From NCBI GenBank assembly GCA_005877345.1, contig VBPR01000193.1, positions 1-7,434 of the forward strand: 7,434 bases of DNA, read 5' to 3'. This DNA comes from Nitrososphaerota archaeon. Its GTDB lineage: Archaea > Thermoproteota > Nitrososphaeria > Nitrososphaerales > Nitrososphaeraceae. The position numbers and the translations under genes are program-made. The notes under the pieces are model-generated. The model worked only from the letters and a program-made list of their open reading frames with translations. It was not told the origin of the DNA and made no database searches. Below are positions 5,891 through 7,434 of this stretch, one piece after another; the first letter of the stretch is position 1; each line of letters begins with the position of its first letter.

Positions 5891-6802
5891 TTGATTTTTT
5901 ATGAATCATTTCAAAAGATAAAGAAGACAGTTTTTCTTTGGTCTAGAGCAATTAGAATAAAGTTTTTGCTTGCTTCAGTTGTAGCGGTAACAAATGGTAT
6001 TGCAATTAGTTATTGGAAGACTAGTTACGTTGATTTTGGTTACGCGTTGCTAACCTTTTTTGGAATATTGTGTTTGCATATCAGTGTCGATTTATTAAAC
6101 GATTATTCAGACTTTAAGAGGGGAATTGATACTAATACAAAAAGAACAAAATATAGTGGTGGAACAGGCGTTATTCCCGAAAATCTCATTGATTCAAGGT
6201 TAATTTATTGCGCTGGAATAATTTTTCTCATCATGGGAGGTTTGACAGGGTTTTATTTTGTTACTACCAAAGGTATTATAATCTTAATACTATTGATCTT
6301 TGCAATTATTTCAATTTATTTCTATTCTACTAATATAGTAAATGCGGGTCTAGGAGAGCTTTTTGTAGCGATTAAGGGTTGCATGATAGTATTAGGATCG
6401 TATTATATTCAAAGTGATACTATTGAATTAACTTCTGTCTATGTAGGTGTGATTATTGGGCTTCTTTCTGCTCTTGTACTTCTAGTTACTTCTTTCCCAG
6501 ATTATGAAGCAGACAAAAAAAGCGGAAGACGAACTTTGATTATAGTCATTGGCAAAGAAAACTCAGTTAAGCTTTTTATTATCATTATTGGGTTAACATG
6601 TGCAATGATTATTGGCGGTTCTATTTTCAAAGTATTGCCAATTTTTTCAACTATTTCGCTTTTGTCCATACCATTCGCAATTAAGGCAGTCCACAAGTTG
6701 AGTAGATTTAATAATTCCGATGAATTAGTTTCAAGTATGGCCAATTCAATAATATATTCGAGAGTTTGTGGAATACTATTAGCAATAAGCTTCATCATAT
6801 AA
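5891..6802 (+). CDS. UbiA-family prenyltransferase, MenA-like (1,4-dihydroxy-2-naphthoate polyprenyltransferase candidate)
   Basis: The 303-residue product is strongly hydrophobic, with about eight or nine membrane helices, matching the UbiA family in length. The first Asp-rich motif is 'NDYSDFKRGID' (70-80), followed by 'KYSGGTGVI' (87-95). The second is 'DYEADKKSGRRTL' (204-216). These acidic motifs bind Mg-prenyl diphosphate. The 'NDYxDxxxGxD', 'SGGxGVI' and 'DxxxDxxxGxxTL' pattern is closest to MenA, which attaches the isoprenoid chain to dihydroxynaphthoate in menaquinone synthesis at the membrane. Other UbiA members (heme O synthase, digeranylgeranylglyceryl phosphate synthase) are less likely but not excluded. 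The start is TTG at 5891: no in-frame ATG occurs before about residue 115, and the family's conserved 'RAIRIKFLLAS' near residue 19 must be included. The biotin ligase gene follows in the same direction after 86 bases, with no evident functional link. Confidence 0.82.
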   Translation: MIFYESFQKIKKTVFLWSRAIRIKFLLASVVAVTNGIAISYWKTSYVDFGYALLTFFGILCLHISVDLLNDYSDFKRGIDTNTKRTKYSGGTGVIPENLIDSRLIYCAGIIFLIMGGLTGFYFVTTKGIIILILLIFAIISIYFYSTNIVNAGLGELFVAIKGCMIVLGSYYIQSDTIELTSVYVGVIIGLLSALVLLVTSFPDYEADKKSGRRTLIIVIGKENSVKLFIIIIGLTCAMIIGGSIFKVLPIFSTISLLSIPFAIKAVHKLSRFNNSDELVSSMANSIIYSRVCGILLAISFII

Positions 6803-6831
6803 AAAGAAAAGTTAATTTTGAAATCATATTG

Positions 6832-6840
6832 TTTAATAAA
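6832..6840 (+). promoter_or_regulatory. Weak TATA-like element before the biotin ligase gene
   Basis: TTTAATAAA lies in the 86-base gap after the prenyltransferase stop. Initiation about 25 bases downstream would leave a leader of about 27 bases before the ATG at 6889. No oligo-T terminator is clear in the gap, so read-through from the prenyltransferase gene is equally possible. Confidence 0.25.
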
Positions 6841-6888
6841 TGGTTGCTACAATAGCGGAATCGTCAATAATTTGACTGGTTACGACTT

Positions 6889-7434
6889 ATGAGAATACCA
6901 AAACGAAATGAAACAATCTTTAAAACTAGACTCTCAAAACTGCTGAGGACAAAGAAACTGGGAAAATCCATTTATGTTTTTAATGAATTGGATTCAACTC
7001 AGGACTATGCTAATTCTTTACCAAATAATGAATCACTTCATGGGACAATAGTAATAGCTAGGAAGCAAAATATGGGTAAAGGCAGAATAGGGAGAACTTG
7101 GATTTCACCGGAAGGTGGTGTGTGGATGTCAATAATCATTATACCTGACTTTAGTATTGCTGATATTATATTTACTCAATTCATTGGATCGCTAGCTGTG
7201 GCGGATGCCGTATTCGAAAGTACGAAAATTAACTGTAAATTAAGGTGGCCCAACGACATATTAATAAATGAAAAAAAAGTATGTGGAATTTTGACAGATG
7301 TTAACGCTGAAAATGAAATTAAAAAAATAGTAATAGGTATAGGATTAAATGCAAATATTGAGAGTTCTTCGATCAATAATTATCTGAAAGATGATAATTT
7401 AAAAGCCACTACCCTCAGGGAAGAGTATGGCAAC
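6889..7434 (+). CDS. birA: Biotin--protein ligase (biotin-[acetyl-CoA-carboxylase] ligase), 3'-truncated
   Basis: The frame opens with ATG at 6889 (an in-frame TAA lies 18 bases before the end of the preceding codon run, at 6868-6870) and stays open for 182 codons to the window edge. The catalytic domain starts almost at once: 'LDSTQDYANSL' (34-44), the biotinyl-AMP loop 'GKGRIGRTW' (63-71), 'SPEGGVWMSI' (73-82), 'RWPNDILINEKKVCGIL' (119-135) with the expected catalytic Lys just before CGIL, and 'IGIGLNANI' (150-158). It activates biotin with ATP and transfers it to a lysine of the carboxyl-carrier protein. In Nitrososphaeria that target would be the acetyl/propionyl-CoA carboxylase of carbon fixation. 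Only about 25 residues precede the domain, too few for the DNA-binding domain of E. coli BirA, so it is a ligase without repressor function. The C-terminal part lies outside the window. Confidence 0.93.
   Translation, partial: MRIPKRNETIFKTRLSKLLRTKKLGKSIYVFNELDSTQDYANSLPNNESLHGTIVIARKQNMGKGRIGRTWISPEGGVWMSIIIIPDFSIADIIFTQFIGSLAVADAVFESTKINCKLRWPNDILINEKKVCGILTDVNAENEIKKIVIGIGLNANIESSSINNYLKDDNLKATTLREEYGN

Noticed and set aside
6502..6798. Minus-strand frame of 98 codons inside the prenyltransferase gene
   Set aside because: It is antisense to the second Asp-rich motif and the last membrane helices, so it is best read as a shadow.
7176..7376. Minus-strand frame of 66 codons inside the biotin ligase gene
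   Set aside because: It is antisense to the RWPND and CGIL motifs of a clear biotin ligase.

Overview
The window looks like chromosomal DNA of an AT-rich archaeon, most likely an ammonia-oxidising member of the Nitrososphaeria (Thaumarchaeota). The evidence is indirect. There is an archaeal multi-OB-fold RPA-type protein and an archaeal-style Lhr helicase with a zinc-ribbon tail. There is a secreted protein whose C-terminal excalibur motif is, from memory, common in this group, and a MenA-like UbiA prenyltransferase and a stand-alone biotin ligase that fit a menaquinone-using, biotin-carboxylase-dependent archaeon. Promoters look archaeal: TATA boxes about 25 bases before predicted transcript starts, short or absent leaders, and little Shine-Dalgarno signal. 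Genus-level placement (Nitrososphaera or Nitrosocosmicus-like) would be a guess.

Layout. Bases 1-1230 (+) hold the 3' part of an RPA-like single-stranded-DNA-binding protein whose start lies outside the window. Bases 1231-1565 hold no convincing gene. Bases 1566-2207 (-) encode a secreted, Gln/Ser-repeat, excalibur-type protein convergent with the RPA gene. A 237-base AT-rich spacer follows, with a probable oligo-T terminator for the next minus-strand unit and a TATA-like box for the secreted protein. Bases 2445-5192 (-) encode a full-length Lhr-family helicase. Directly abutting its start codon (TGA followed at once by ATG) is a 42-residue single-pass membrane microprotein at 5193-5321 (-), preceded by a clear TATA box at 5351-5358. 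Bases 5386-5831 contain only short minus-strand frames (84 and 37 codons) of doubtful status. Bases 5891-6802 (+) encode a UbiA/MenA-type prenyltransferase. Bases 6889-7434 (+) encode a biotin-protein ligase cut by the window end.

How the genes relate. RPA and Lhr both act on nucleic acids but are separately transcribed and face each other across the secreted-protein gene, so no shared complex is implied. The tightest functional link in the sequence is microprotein plus Lhr: one promoter and coupled stop/start codons, which suggests co-production and possibly membrane tethering of a helicase. The prenyltransferase and biotin ligase are codirectional metabolic genes separated by 86 bases. Nothing resembles a mobile element, CRISPR array, tRNA or rRNA gene, or a recognisable defence system.
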